Part shown: in pieces, positions 24,586 through 37,185 of the stretch | Position numbering within the stretch: the first letter of the stretch is position 1 | How the letters are laid out: each line of letters opens with the position of its first letter | Assembly (NCBI GenBank): GCA_944470555.2 | Contig: OX104132.1 | Span: 5,031,755 to 5,095,754 of the forward strand | Reading direction: 5' to 3' | Length of the DNA: 64,000 nt | From: Heterobilharzia americana | Taxonomy: Eukaryota; Platyhelminthes; Trematoda; Strigeidida; Schistosomatidae | Notes under the pieces: model-generated | The model's database searches: none | Told to the model about the DNA's origin: nothing | The model's input: only the letters and a program-made list of their open reading frames with translations | Translations under genes and position numbers: made by a program

Positions 24586-25469
24586 GAGGTATCACAGCTA
24601 CACCCGGGATGAACTTGTTAAGACGTGGCATCGGTGGAAACTACTACAACAGGGAAAATGTTTGACTTAAACAACCAAACAAGATCGGTACTTGTCGATG
24701 TAAGACGGCGCTAGAATGAACTGGACCGTATGTGTTCTTCCGGGCAATAACAGAAAACAACTATGAGGTGAGATGAAGAAATATGAGGGGGAGGGTGAAA
24801 CAACTGTGGTAGTTCATTATAGTCGATGGAAACGCTACGGACAGTGGCTGAGCTCCATGTCGATCATACCACATTCAGTGGCCACACTAATTGCATTTCT
24901 TACTCTCCTTGCAGGGACGATGACGACAAGACAACAGAAAGACTGGGATCGCAAAGCACCTGTAGACAATGTTGACTAGGTGAGAGAGTGATGTAGTGGT
25001 CAACGTTTTAAAAAAGAAAGAGAAGCACGTTCAAAAGTGGAAGTCGGAGCATGTTGACCCTTGCATGGTGCAGACAGATATTGGGTATCTTGTACAATTT
25101 ATCATATTGTAACTGAACGTATCTTACCTTGTTACCTGATTGTCCATGAAGTTGGTTCATATTGGTTTCTTGTTTTGCTGTTGAACTGGACGTGCCTGCC
25201 CTTTGTTTTGGTGTTCATTGCGCAACAGTATTACATTGTGTTGTGAACACATCCTCCATTATCTTCATTCGTATCTTCTGTTATACGTTGTCTGACGCTC
25301 GTGCATCAGCAACGTGGGAACACTAAGAAACGTGAAGGTATTTGGGTTCGCATATCCAAACTTGAAGTCAGGTGCACGTACGCTACAATACGGTCGAAAT
25401 ATGAAGAAAAGATATTTTCAGTGGATAAAGAATAGATTAAAATAACCTATCCTATGTGTTATAGAAAAT
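24586..25469. other. Unrecognised sequence
   Basis: Moderately complex sequence up to about 24980, which may be an older part of the neighbouring non-LTR element, then AT-rich sequence. No motif is recognisable. Confidence 0.3.
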
Positions 25470-25745
25470 TTGGTAGCATGGCTTGCCACAATATACACAG
25501 ATGCTTGGAAGTCATACATGCCGTTATCTGTGGTGGGTAACTGGGACTTCCCCATCAAGCTATTGTTCACAGGAGGCATTCCGTTGATTGGACAACTGGA
25601 ATGCACACAGACAACGTTGAAAGTAAGTGGAATTGTTCCAGAAAGTTTCTTAAACCTTCAACAGAATCACGAGGAGACACGCTATAGTGACATATGGATG
25701 AGTGGAAAACAGGAAGTGGTATAGTTTCGAGGATAGATTTATTGG
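25470..25745 (+). pseudogene. Merlin-superfamily DNA transposase relic
   Basis: Two plus-strand frames together give the C-terminal catalytic region of a Merlin (IS1016-like) DDE transposase. The first frame reads TIYTDAWKSYMPLS from about 25488, with the second catalytic aspartate in YTD. After a frameshift near 25545 the next frame reads HQAIVHRRHSVDWTTGMHTD and then NVESKW, matching the family pattern VNH..FVDP.TG.HT..VES.W that includes the catalytic glutamate. Remnants of the final 'YxDEW' region occur near 25695 (RHMDEW). The first catalytic aspartate and the N-terminus are missing. Merlin elements are known from schistosomes. I saw no terminal inverted repeats nearby, so only a coding scrap is called. 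Confidence 0.75.
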
Positions 25746-27319
25746 GAATCTAGATATCTTTATTTCTTGTGTAAAACAGATTTGTGAGTGTAGTGCCGTT
25801 TCCCACAATAACCAATACGCATGTCGACCAGATGTTTCTTTAGGCTAATGGATTATTCTTCACTGATATATTAAGTTATCGTCAGTATGCTTGTTGATTA
25901 CTGATTGAATCGAGTGATAGGCCATTAAACATCCTTTAGTGTTCTAAATTTTACCCATTTTTCTATGTGTAAATCCAGTCGCTTAGCTGACCATATACTT
26001 CGTTATGAACAATAGTGTGTTGTGATATTACTCTGAAAGCTCCCATCTCAGGTAGTGTTAGGCCACCAATATCATCGTTTAGAGTTACAAATATTCCTCA
26101 TTGGGTAGTGATCTGTCAATCAAAACATCGACTCATCAAGTGTTCGAATGTCATGGATGAATAGATATCAAACTTTATTTTTGGTAAACAACCACTTTAC
26201 CAAAAGACATTGACTGCGTTTCGGTTGAGCAAAGCAGTTAGCTCTAGCATTTTACGCCACACTATGGATCCCTCCCGTTGATTTTGTCTTTTGTTTTACT
26301 TGCGTAAGTCATTTCACTTGCATGCCAGCCTTTGGAGTTTAAAATTCATTTGATATTGGAAATGTGACCCTTTGGTCTGTCTTACTATTGATTGAAGGTG
26401 TTTACTAGGAGCTGTGCACATCTCTGTGTTTGATTTCTTCATTTGGGGCTTCAAGATTCATTTGGGATTTCCAAGTGAGTCTATAACCCTAACCATATGG
26501 CCAGATGGCCCGTCTTCTGGTTTCAAGGTAGATTTACAGAGTTACTATGTCAGTGAAACAGTTTAAATCTACCCCAGCCTCACTTCGTTTTACTCTTAGT
26601 TGAAATCTTTGTTATTGTGTTGTGCTTTTGTATGTATGTGTGTACTTTTGTTTGCTTTTCTGTGTGCAGTTCCAAGTGTTGAGTGAACTTCACTGTTCAA
26701 TTAAAACCCTTCATATATGAAAGTAAAATGCATTCTCATCTGCTCGTGCTACTAGTCAGTCAGTAATGTTGTGCTGTAGCCTGCAGAGTTGTGCATACAT
26801 GGAAGGCATCGAAACATTGGTAATGTACCACTTCTGTAATAAGTAGCATATTATATTAGTGGTTAGTGATGTAATTTATTATGACAGTGATAATATGCTT
26901 GTTCTATTTGAAACCATAGTTTTGTTTTCAGTACAGAATTCTAATCGAGTCCTCGAGGTCCTTCAAAGTGTAAATATGATGTCATGTTTTGTATCTTAGT
27001 TTACTCTGAGACTATATGATTGTGAGAGTAGTTTGTTCATTATTGAATTGACTACAGCAATCGAATAGTTTGAACACAACAGCGAAGACACAATGTCTAT
27101 AGTAAATTAAGAAGACTAGATAGAAGTGTGGATTATATGAAAAGAGTAATGATTACAACTGTTCATCAAGAGAAATCAATATCCAGCTGTTTTATTACAT
27201 ATCTACCGAGACTGCTGATAATCATCCAGAGGAGGCTTATTGGATCCACACTACTGATGGGTCACGACTGTGTTTTTATACGACCTCCCTCAGTTTGTGT
27301 TGATTTTACTTGAGTGTTC
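25746..27319. other. Unrecognised AT-rich sequence
   Basis: No ORF with recognisable content. Looks intergenic or intronic. Confidence 0.35.
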
Positions 27320-27605
27320 TAACGCCGGGTGGAGAGAACCCATAAGGTCAGTCCTCCAAATCTCTCTGAAGTTGAGAGAGCTGTGTTGGACCTGAAACTA
27401 TGCAAAGCAGTAGGACTTGACAGTTTGCTACCTGAAGTTTTCCCTGATGAAGGTAGGAAACTGCTGTTTAAAGTGACGGAGGTACTAGGTGGTGTATGGG
27501 AACCAAATGGAATGCTGTCAGATTGGTTTATTTCACTGATCATCTCAGTGTATAGGAAGGGAGAGAGATTGTCTTGTGACGATCATAGAGGAATTAGTTC
27601 GACCA
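27320..27605 (+). pseudogene. RTE retrotransposon fragment (second RTE family), reverse-transcriptase start
   Basis: The open frame from 27329 encodes SPPNLSEVERAVLDLKLCKA, then SLLPEVFPDEG, WFISLIISVYRKGE and DDHRGIS. These match the start of the reverse transcriptase in the trematode RTE family whose endonuclease relic lies at 2.7-3.6 kb. They differ from the equivalent region of the SR2-like family, seen at 62.6-62.85 kb on minus as SGKAAGPDGIP, DWKKGYTVKLPKKGDL. Just after DDHRGIS the similarity changes to the SR2-like family, so this piece ends at a junction near 27605. Confidence 0.75.
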
Positions 27606-28850
27606 GTTTTGTTCATATGACAAATAACTCGATTATTATTTGCATCAACGCTTCGCATCATCATAGAACAGAGCATAGAATGGCAGTCAGCTCTCTACCT
27701 CAACTTCATCGACTTTGACAAGGCCTTTGACAGCGTCGACCGAGAAGTAATTTGGAAACTGCTTCAATACTGCGGAGTGCCGCAAACCTTTATCCGCCTC
27801 ATTCAAAAACTATATGAAAACGCCACATGCCGGCCAAGTAATTCACAATGGGAAGCTCAATGATGCCTTTGAAGTGAAGACAGGGGTAGAACAAGGTTGC
27901 CTACTATCCCCCATGATATTCCTTATTGTGGTGGACTGGATCATGCAGCAAACAGTAGGCAGTGAGAAGAGGGGGATACACTGGACGACGGAAAAGAACC
28001 TAGAAGACTTGGATTTCGCCGATGACTTATGCCTAATGTCACACAAACTTGAAGATCTACAGGCAGAAACTAACAAGTTGACAGAAGAGGCAGGGCAGCG
28101 AAGACGGGACTTCAGGTGAATATAGAGAAGACAGAAGTGATGAAGATACCGCACCATCAACAACAACAACAAACTCCAATCACCGTCAGCGGGAGAAACT
28201 TGAAGGAAGTAACCTCCTTCACTTATCTAGGAAGCACTGTTTCAACTACAGGCGGGACGGACGAGGACGTCAAAGTCAGAATCGGAAAAGCAAGACAGGC
28301 GTTCATTAGCCTGAAACCAGTGGAGATCTTCTGCACTTAGCATGCGGAAAAAGATTCGGATTTTCAACACCAACGTCAAGTCAGTGCTCTTGTATGGTTG
28401 AGAGACTTGGCGCGTCACGAAAGGGATTTCCAATAAACTACAGACATTCATCAACAACTGCTTACGCTGGCTCGCTACTGAAGATCAGATGGCCAGAATA
28501 GTGAGAATAAGCAACAAGGAGCTCTGGGAACGAACCAACCAAGAACCTATCACGCAACAAATATGCAGGAAGAAGTGGAGATGGATTGGCCATGCACTGA
28601 GAAGGCCGACTGAGGACATCACGCGTCAGGCCAGTCCCTCGAGTGGAATCCCCATGGGAAGCGACGAGTTGGGCGTCTGAGGCGAGGGTGACATGGAGGA
28701 GGTCGTGTGAGGAAGAAATGAGAGCTTCTGGGCTGTCGTGGAGCCAGGTTCAAAAGATCTCAGAGAACAGAGTGGGATGGAGACGTGCTACTGAAGCCCT
28801 ATGTTCCACTAGGAACCCAAGGGACTAATAATAATAATTATTATTATTAT
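27606..28850 (+). pseudogene. SR2-like RTE retrotransposon, 3' half (copy B)
   Basis: Reverse transcriptase in several frames: IIIEQSIEWQSA near 27680 and AFDSVDREVIWKLL near 27730 (motif A), then an open frame 27814-28119 with VKTGVEQGCLLSP and LDFADDLCLMSHKLEDL, so the active-site box FADD is intact. The next frame, 28116-28340, has NIEKTEVMKIP followed by a glutamine run, SGRNLKEVTSFTYLGS and TDEDVKVRIGKARQAF. The connection and C-terminal region follows with many breaks (RISNKELWERTNQEPITQQI near 28500, RKKWRWIGHALRRP near 28570). The element ends in a TAA/TTA repeat at about 28827-28853. The 5' part is replaced by a fragment of another RTE family. Copy D breaks its frame at the same place before NIEKTE. 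Confidence 0.88.
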
Positions 28851-29579
28851 TTGCATATTACGCACAATTGACTGCTCATAATGAGGAAAGTTTCACAACA
28901 TTTGGTACTTAGTTTTGAGGGTTCTATCATTCTCTATGGTTTTATGTAAGTGATAGTAGAGTTTTGCACAAATGTGGAATGAGTGTTGGTTCGAGACTAG
29001 CGAAAACTATGTAAGCAGTTTTTCTCTTTCAACCTAATTATATTATTTTGTGCTACTGGTGCTGTATATGAGGCAGAAAGAGAAACGCAATCAACGTGGA
29101 ACTTGACACACAAATGCATCAGTTCAAGTTGCCATACTTGATAGAAGCATGTGAGGAACACGTGTATAGAAAGAGTGGTGTGGAAGTCCACACAGGTGTG
29201 TGGGAGGAGAACGGATTTGAAAATCAAGGTTAGTCAAAATATTCAAGCCTTGGAAGATGTTGAAGGGGGAATATATCTGCGTCAGTGTGACCGTTTTTCA
29301 GTTGTATCTCCAGGATACCTCAGTCACTGATCCCTATAATCTCGAGAACCTCAAGCAAGCATTATACACCTCCCTGAATGGCTCGGACGAACAGTGTCAG
29401 AGACTTTGTGAACCTTTGCGGCATCTTGGTGTGGCCACTGTATTCCCTCTTGCAACGCAATCCTACTTCTGCTGACATTGAGTGTCGATGTCGGTGGTGT
29501 GTGTTTATGCGCAGCGCATTTCGAAGCCACAACTTCATGAACTGGTCTTACCTTGCACCCTTAACCTGACCTGGACAGT
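28851..29579. other. Unrecognised sequence
   Basis: 29260-29570 is less AT-rich than its surroundings and holds short plus-strand frames without known motifs. It could be old repeat sequence upstream of the 3'-end fragment at 29580. Confidence 0.3.
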
Positions 29580-29690
29580 GCTAACATGGCGATTACAGCA
29601 TTACGGTCCGTGCTGACACTACACATTTTAGTACATCAAGTAAGAAAGTAATTCCATAGAAGAGGTAGAAATGGAGGAGAATCGGTAAGA
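29580..29690 (-). repeat. Diverged 3'-end block of the non-LTR family at 24 kb
   Basis: On plus, the segment from CAGCATTACGGTCCGTGC to GTACATCAAGTAAGAAAG corresponds to the block at 24063-24122 (GCATTACTGCGTAACGGTCC through CACATCAAGTAAAAAGG). It is the most diverged of the three copies. Confidence 0.6.
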
Positions 29691-30696
29691 AGCAGAAAAA
29701 AGAGAGGAAGGAGCAATGAGGAAATGCTTGATTAAATATTACAACCAACAGTGGAAACAATTTGAAGGATTCCAAGGCGGTGTGTGTTGTTCAAGGGTTG
29801 ACTACAAAATTATCAGCTCAGTCAGGCATTTTACGATAGTCGTAGAACACAAGAATCTTGTCCCAGTGTACTCTCAGCTGAACTCGTTAGAATGTCATGC
29901 TGATTTAGAAATTCGTCTCACATTTGAATGATGGTTAGGATGAATAGAAAAAAGAAGAAGAAGACAAAGAAGATCTATTCCGTGCTGAAAAAACATGGCT
30001 GTGCTCGCTGATTCTGTTTGGTGTGCTTCACGAAGCTCCATATCTCATTTCAAAATTTGTTATCGAATAAGCACTTGAAGTGTGTGAAGTAGAAGAATTT
30101 TGTTTTCTCAATGCACATCCCATAGGAAGTGAGTTTCCATTCTACTGCTACTGATGAGAATTTTGAATGATATTACTACTTTTACCGTTAATATTATTAT
30201 TGTTTCATATAATGATTATAGTTGAATTGTCTAAAAATGTTGATGGAGGGAAACTGGTGAAGTTTACCTTATCTAACTAACCAACGCCTATGCCAGTGGA
30301 GTGAATCTGTAATCAGAATGACGATCTGACAATCAGTTCAAGTAGGTATTATTTGTTTGTTATTAGTCTTGGTCACCTACTGATGGTGATGTTGGGACGA
30401 GGTGGGTGAAGGACTGAGTGGATGATTGTGTTCTCCGAGATGATATAAATTAGTGGTTAGAGGGACTGTAGACGAGATTGCTGAAAATCGATGACAGTGT
30501 TGTGGATTTATTCAATCTTTGACGTCTTTGAAAGCTTGCATGTTCTGAGTAAGCGTGAGTTTTGAATTCCCTCTCATTTATTTTGTCAGTGAACTGATTG
30601 TCCTGAACGAAGTTGACAATATGAGAGGTAGGTGGTAGTGATAAATTCTACGTTTCAAGCTATTCGCTGTGTGTAAATGTCAGGTTAATTTGCATG

Positions 30697-30697
<1 letters not shown>

Positions 30698-30737
<40 letters not shown>
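30698..30737 (+). repeat. (CA)n microsatellite
   Basis: About 20 uninterrupted CA units. Confidence 0.97.
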
Positions 30738-30741
<4 letters not shown>

Positions 30742-31855
30742 GACATCTCACCGTAATGTTAACTAGTCGAGTAGATGAAGTTGCTTACCGATTTGAATAT
30801 GGATCATCATCAAACTGCTGTTGTACTGAAACAGGTCAGCTGTTTCTCTGTCTATCTGTCATCCACTGATTTCATAGGAGATTAGTAGTGTAAACGTGGA
30901 ATTTGTAATCTGATGTGATTAGGGGTAGATGTGGGTGTTGTGTATTGTATGGCTCGGTTGTTGGTGTCAACAACTTTTGATTGACGACTCATCCATCTGT
31001 TTCATATGAGGGGTGGTGTTGTGTACGTCGAACTTTTAATCTGTTCTTGAGAGTGTTGTTTTTGTTGACATTTGAGTATATACTTGAATAGTACATTTCT
31101 TCATTATTGTTGTAGATTATCTGGAATTTGACCGCATACCTTGGCTTTTGGATTTCATCAACTTGTGTACAAATTACGAAGGCTTCTCTTCGTCATCTCC
31201 GAATGATCTATGAGGCAACTCTATTGTATCACTTTTCTTTCATCAAATGTATATGTTGCTTGTTGTTTAAGGCTGTTATTTTGTGCAGTTTTTAACATTA
31301 TATATCCACTTTTTATCCATTCGCCTATTGATAATAATAGTGGTAATAATAATAGTCACTTCACTCCAGGCAATATTTTTGATAGAGTAAGAAATTGGCA
31401 GTATGTAAAGTGCATGTCGTCGTAATATTAATAATCATGATCGTATGATATTGCAGACAATAATTTGAATCGACGAGTTGTTGTTAGGTTATCGTTTTGT
31501 CTGAAGGAGGGGTTTAGTGTGACGAGTGCGATGAATCGAGAAGCGTGTGTAATGTCGACATTGATGGTTTACTCATTAGTCAATACGCCAATCTGCAATT
31601 CGAACTAAGTGATTTGAGAAATGGCAGTGATATGGTGTATTGTTTTGCATTGGATAGTCGATTGTTCTTCATTTTATTGTTAACTTGGAAACTGAACATG
31701 AGATTGTTGTCCAGTGATGACTGCAGATTGACTTCTATTAATCATTTCGCAATGTGGTGAGTAATCTAGATGGGGCACGATCGTGGTTCACTTTGATGCA
31801 TATTAGTTGTTAGGAGGCAATCGATGAGAGTCCCTGGATTAAGACTTCGTGCTTG

Positions 31856-31858
<3 letters not shown>

Positions 31859-31889
<31 letters not shown>
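31859..31889. repeat. (AT)n microsatellite
   Basis: About 15 uninterrupted AT units. Confidence 0.97.
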
Positions 31890-31890
<1 letters not shown>

Positions 31891-33059
31891 CAGTTTCCGT
31901 TCTGGTGACTGCACGATTCGAAACAGTTTATTGTGGAATTGCTGTTTTTCGCATGAATCTGTAGTTGCTGTGTGCCTGTATTGGTTTTTAGAGTTTCTAA
32001 CACTTGAAATCTGTTAAAGAAGCAAAGCAGTATTTTATGATCTCAGTTTTTTCCGTTGAGCATGTGACAGATTTCACATCATCTTCTAAGTGAATCAAGA
32101 TTGATAAGTGTTACTTTTTGCATGTAGTCTTGACCACTGCCGACTATCAGGTAATCAGGAGCGTGGAGTGAACTTCATGAAGTCTCCCTGTAGAATGCAA
32201 TTCAGGCAACCTTGACTTCAATGTTCCACCTAGTGGTCTATGGTGTACTTGTGTGCACAATCACATGACAGCAGTTTTATTCTATTGATGCCCAAGTGGT
32301 GATTGTAAATGTGTTGAGGTAACTACTGATGAAAACATTTGTGATACTACCATCATCTCGCATAATGTAATGGATGAACCAGTGGTTGATACGGAATCAC
32401 GGTGAAAATCCTGTTACTCAAGGTTTTGGAACACGAGGATGTCGGTTACCTTGTATTCAGGAATCTAATAAGATTTTCCAAAGCCGCATCTTGTTTTGTT
32501 ATTAATCTGATAATCTTGAAATTGACCGGTAAATATTTTCGTTTATCTTGGTACTTTGAATTGAACTTCTATGGTTGTAGTAACTTACCTCCCTTTGGAT
32601 GTCGTCAGAAACGAGGAAGACTCGATTAGGAGACAGTGTAGTTAAAATTAAGTATGTACTGAGTCTGTACTTTGAAATCCTTGTTGGAGAGTGTGGTAGC
32701 TGATCTTTTCAGATGATCTGCTATGTAAACCGGGTTCCTCTTATTTCAATCGAAACTGTTACTAAGTGTCTGTTACCAGTCAATGTTGTGAATCATCGTC
32801 CCTGTATAATGTAACTGAAACATTTTTGCTAAGTTTATGTGTATGGAGCTTCGTCTGTATTGGAAGTGATTTGCATTCTGCGAATGCTAGCCTGGTGGCA
32901 TGAATGATTTTTTGGAAGTAATGAAGAAAACAGTACCAATAACTTATTCAATAGCATCCCTGATCGTAGTCAATATTGGTGGTTCACGATGGGTATTGTG
33001 CAGTTCACCGGTAATTGGTGCCTTGATCTTGTCGACCACCTGTTGTTAATTCCTTTCTC

Positions 33060-33215
33060 TCTTTTCGAACTTTATAATTCTTTCGACTGAATTTTCTTAT
33101 CTTCATCATGCACCTCACTGCCTCTTTACTTGATGTACTGATATAAGGTGTGGCAACTCGGACCGTTACGCAGTAATGCCTGATCCTATGTTGATATTGA
33201 TGATGATGGTGATGA
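33060..33215 (+). repeat. 3'-end block of the non-LTR family at 24 kb
   Basis: Inverted relative to 24040-24160 as printed. It shares GGTGTGGCAACTCGGACC and TTACGCAGTAATGCCTG and ends in GAT-rich repeats at 33191-33214. It is a 3' fragment alone, without coding sequence, as expected for a heavily 5'-truncated insertion. Confidence 0.75.
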
Positions 33216-35410
33216 ATTCTTTTCTTACCTAGTTCTCGTTTGCCAAACGTCCTTACCCCTATGCCCTTTTTATACCTACAGTTTTAAACTACTTTGTATT
33301 AATGAGTAGTTTAACTCATGTTTTCCTACAATGTTACTTTGTCCTTAACTTTGACAGTTCATTCTGTCCTCATCGGAGAAAAATATTCGCATCTTTTTGT
33401 ATTTCTTTCTAGATTGCTATGGATACAGCCTTGTTGTTTTTACTGTTGACCAACACTCTCTGTAGAGTGCTTTGATAGCTATAAACTCACAGATACTTCA
33501 CAATTCGAGGTTAGTAATTTATTAGCCACACTGTTGTTTATGAGTGCAGAAGCGTATTTCAAATGCATTCTGTGTATTGGATTTTATGCGTAACTCGAGC
33601 GTTAGGTTAATTGTTGGAGAAGTGCACGGTCGTTTTAGTTTCGGATGACTAGGTGGACGTTGAAGATCTTACAGAAGATCTGTAGGTGGACGTTATTTAC
33701 TGACATCAAATAGGGGACCTGAATATTGTTTCGTCCTTGAATAAAACAGTTTAGTTGGCTGAATAAAGAATGTAAATTTCTCTACTTGAAGTTCAAACTC
33801 ATAATTTACTGTGGTTTTTAAATAGAAGTGGCGTTTGCTCGACAAGTCTTCTCTATTTTCTACATTTATATCTTTGTGTTATAGTTATGCCAATGTGCAT
33901 AATTTCCATGACTTTTATGGGAAAATGGCCAGTAAAAATTCAGTATCGAGAGCAAGTTGAATGTTTTGAAAGAAAGTTTCATGAATATGGACCTTCGAAG
34001 GTGACTTTCAGTTTTCTACCACTGCTGTTTACAAATGTACTTCTGATAGATTAGACTTGACTAAAGACTTACCACTATTTAACTCAGCAGAGCTGTCTTT
34101 AGTTATGCGCTATGGATATATGTGGTTTCCAAAGGCCACAGTTATTCGTCAGGAGTACTCTAAGCACAAAAGATAGGAGGTTTTGACCATTGTCGGTGGT
34201 TTGATCAAATCGGATACTATGCGACATCATTCCATCATGGGTGAATGGCACTACTTAATGCACAAAGCAAAATCTTCCAAAAGTAACAACTCTGTCTTTA
34301 CATTGTTTGTCAAAAACAGCTTGTAATATTAGCCGTACAGGAGCAGTATAATTCAAAGAATAGTCTTTGAATGACTGAAGAACAAAAGTATCGGTCAAAA
34401 TGGTTATTTCACTGGACAATCTGGCAAGCTGAACTTTGTGTATGTAGCATGCATTTTGACAAATTGAGCTTACACTAGGTTTTTGCATCTCATCACTTAT
34501 ATTAAATAAATGACTTTAATTTGGTAAAAGAATATATGTATACCTTGAAAATGTCAACTGATTGGATAACTTTGTAAATGTTGCAAATCAAGTAGAACGA
34601 AGAACAGGTAATGGATGAGGTTTTTATATGGAGACACGTTACTGAAAAGCATGAGTAGAAGAAGAAATTTCTAATCTTACCTTAGAGTAGAGAGGCGTTT
34701 CCTATGGGAATCGTGTTGACACGATAGCTGGACAATTGGAAATCTACTCAACTGTGAATAATGTCAACGTTGATCATACAGTTTGTAAATAACTCACAAA
34801 CTGATACTTCAATTTAAGATTGTATAAGTTTAAACATAAACTTTTGGTTGTTTAAAAATGGCACTCATCACTGACTAACACAGGTTGGAGAATACTACAC
34901 CATTCACATCAAAATGTATTAGATTTGACTGTATCATTATCGCCTCATTGAGAAGTCATTCTGAAGTCAGAAACTGTAAGGCAGAGACTTCTTTGCTTAA
35001 CTCTGACTTATTAGAATTTGTCATCATGTCCATGAATTTATGAGATTTTCATGAAACTCTTCAGCTGAATACTCTACATAGATGGTAAATCGCATGAAAT
35101 CCAACTTTTGCCTCAGTACATAAACAGATTGAGGACAAAAAAGTTTTCAGTCCAGCATGTTATGCTTAGAAATGACGTTTCTATCGTGAATCAAGTAAAA
35201 TTTGACTTCAGTGAAATTCTGGTTCAAGGTTACAAAATGTCTACTAAGAAAATGTTGGGCGTTATGAATGCACTAGAAGTGGTAACAAGTGAAATCGTAT
35301 ATTTTTCAAAATATGTATAAAGAACTTTTTAACGGAACTCTATCATTCGCTGCGAATTCAAAAAGTCAGGAGATTAAAAGAAATGAAGTAATATGCATGT
35401 ACTATAACAG
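33216..35410. other. Unrecognised AT-rich sequence
   Basis: No supported gene or repeat relationship to the rest of the window. Confidence 0.4.
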
Positions 35411-37185
35411 ATGAAGACCAACCTTTATTTATTTTTACGGACAGAGATCTCTGTTATAGAATTGAACTGCATAAACCTCTGCAAATCCAAGTAGTCTTCT
35501 GTTTATCTGTTTGTACACCACTCTAAAAGTTATACAGACATTAACACCACGGAAACAGTCTAACAAGTACCATTTGATTAAATGTGTAGAGACACTGTCG
35601 TTTGTACTGAGTAACAGCCTGATGACAACTTTCTATGTAGAGGGGGTAAAGACCTATTTTCATACATTCATTGCATTTGCTTCCGCGAAAGAATACCAAT
35701 AAATTTATACGGTTTCATGTAGGAAGGATAGTAACCTCCGATTTTCCTATTATGATAACTTCCTTCTACGATAGTGTGCTATGAGTTATTCAGCGGCTGG
35801 TAGGTTTACTTCTCAGTCGTCTCACAGTGACATGTAACCACTTGGACGCAATCACTTCTCATAACTGATGGTCTGATAGACGCCTACTTGTAAATTGAAG
35901 TGACTTTTGTATATTATCTGTCCACTTTACGGCATTTCTGAATGTTTCACTCTGTGAGTCTGCTTTGAGTGGCATATTAGTTTGAAAGCCGTTATTCACT
36001 CCAATCACAAAATCAGGAAAAAATTTCTCTCACCGTTACGCATAATGTCAGAAGTCTGCAATTAACATATTACGTGTTTCAGGAAAATCTCTACATTCAG
36101 GTGTTTTGTTAGCTTTCAACTGATTTTCATATGAAAAGATAAGATGTGGTTTCAGTGAAGAAACATTTTTCTTTTCGACAAAGTCATTCACTAGGCTGTA
36201 CATTCATGAATATGCGTTACAGTGGGCAGAACGCTACAGAATTATCTCCGGTTAGGGGGCAAAATATACTGAGTAACTAAAGCAAGTTAATTAGTACGTA
36301 TTGCAGTTTGGAGTGGAAAAATAGATAGGGGGTTATGAAACTAAATGTAATTACGTAATACAGGATGAATGTATGGCAAAGCAGGGAAATGAACGAAGGG
36401 TTATGAAAATAAAACTGTGATTATGTAATACCGGATAAACCTATAGTGCACCTTCCTGGCACCAAAATATAACTAGAGCTAAAATCAATAGTTTAAATTA
36501 AATTAACTAAATAAATCTCTAGCTTGACTCCGGATGCTTAGGGTGTTTTAAGTTTTGTTTTAACGAGCATGCATCCGAGCAGGCTTGGACGCCATTTTGC
36601 GCTCCATTGTGCTGACTACCACGCACGTACTCCGAGTCCCTAGTTCAGCCTTACAAGCCAGATAAGCTGATTAGACTTTTCCCCCATTCATTATTATTAC
36701 ATTTACTTTAATTAAATACATACCTCCTTAAAATACATTGCGTATCAGTTCTTTTGATTTATGTTTTGTTATCAGTACTTACACGTTAGGTAAAGTACTG
36801 GTTAAGCAGGTACTAGAGCACATCAAGTTAAGTAGGGTTGATCAAACTTTACGGAATTGTAACACGCACCCCTACAAACCTGTGACAGTATGAAAATAAA
36901 CAGGGAGTCATGAAAATAAGATTGTAATTACGCCGTGCACGCTAAATCTATAACAGAGTAGAAAAATGAATAAGTTATGAAGAAGGGACATGTGTAGTTA
37001 CCTGATACAAAATGATGTTTATGATGGCCATGGCAAAGATGAAGGTTGGATGTACCTTTTTTGGACGTATAAAGCTGGTTTGAACTTCTGGATCGTTAGC
37101 ACTTCAGCTTTAGACAAATGCCTTGATCTTACTCTCTTCGAGTGGTTTGATTGAACCCTGTAGAGAATTTTGAATCATCTCTCGA
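35411..37185 (-). repeat. Left arm of the 1.78-kb inverted repeat (PLE 3' region)
   Basis: Reading outward from the centre on the minus strand, the arm contains the last codons of the PLE (to a TAA at 37019-37021), then tandem units of about 70 bp (37008-36877 and 36441-36297), interrupted by a solo LTR at 36442-36876, then non-coding sequence to 35411. A 63-codon frame at 35511-35702 is mirrored in the other arm and has no known motif. Confidence 0.9.
36442..36876 (-). mobile_element. Solo LTR nested in the left palindrome arm
   Basis: 435 bp, reverse complement of 38981-39415, with flanking AACC/AACC on plus (the same GGTT duplication read on the other strand). It inserted into the PLE terminal repeat before the arms were duplicated. 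Confidence 0.85.

Larger units (their letters stand above)
29691..33059. other. AT-rich sequence with microsatellites, no gene seen
   Basis: No coding region is supported. Two simple repeats stand out: a CA run at 30698-30737 and an AT run at 31859-31889. The rest looks like intergenic or intronic DNA. Confidence 0.4.

Noticed and set aside
35619..35650. CTGATGA in the PLE arms (mirrored in the right arm), checked because Penelope elements can carry hammerheads
   Set aside because: No GAAA box at the right distance and no stem II. I also read both strands of the 435-bp LTR and found no CUGANGA/GAAA pair.
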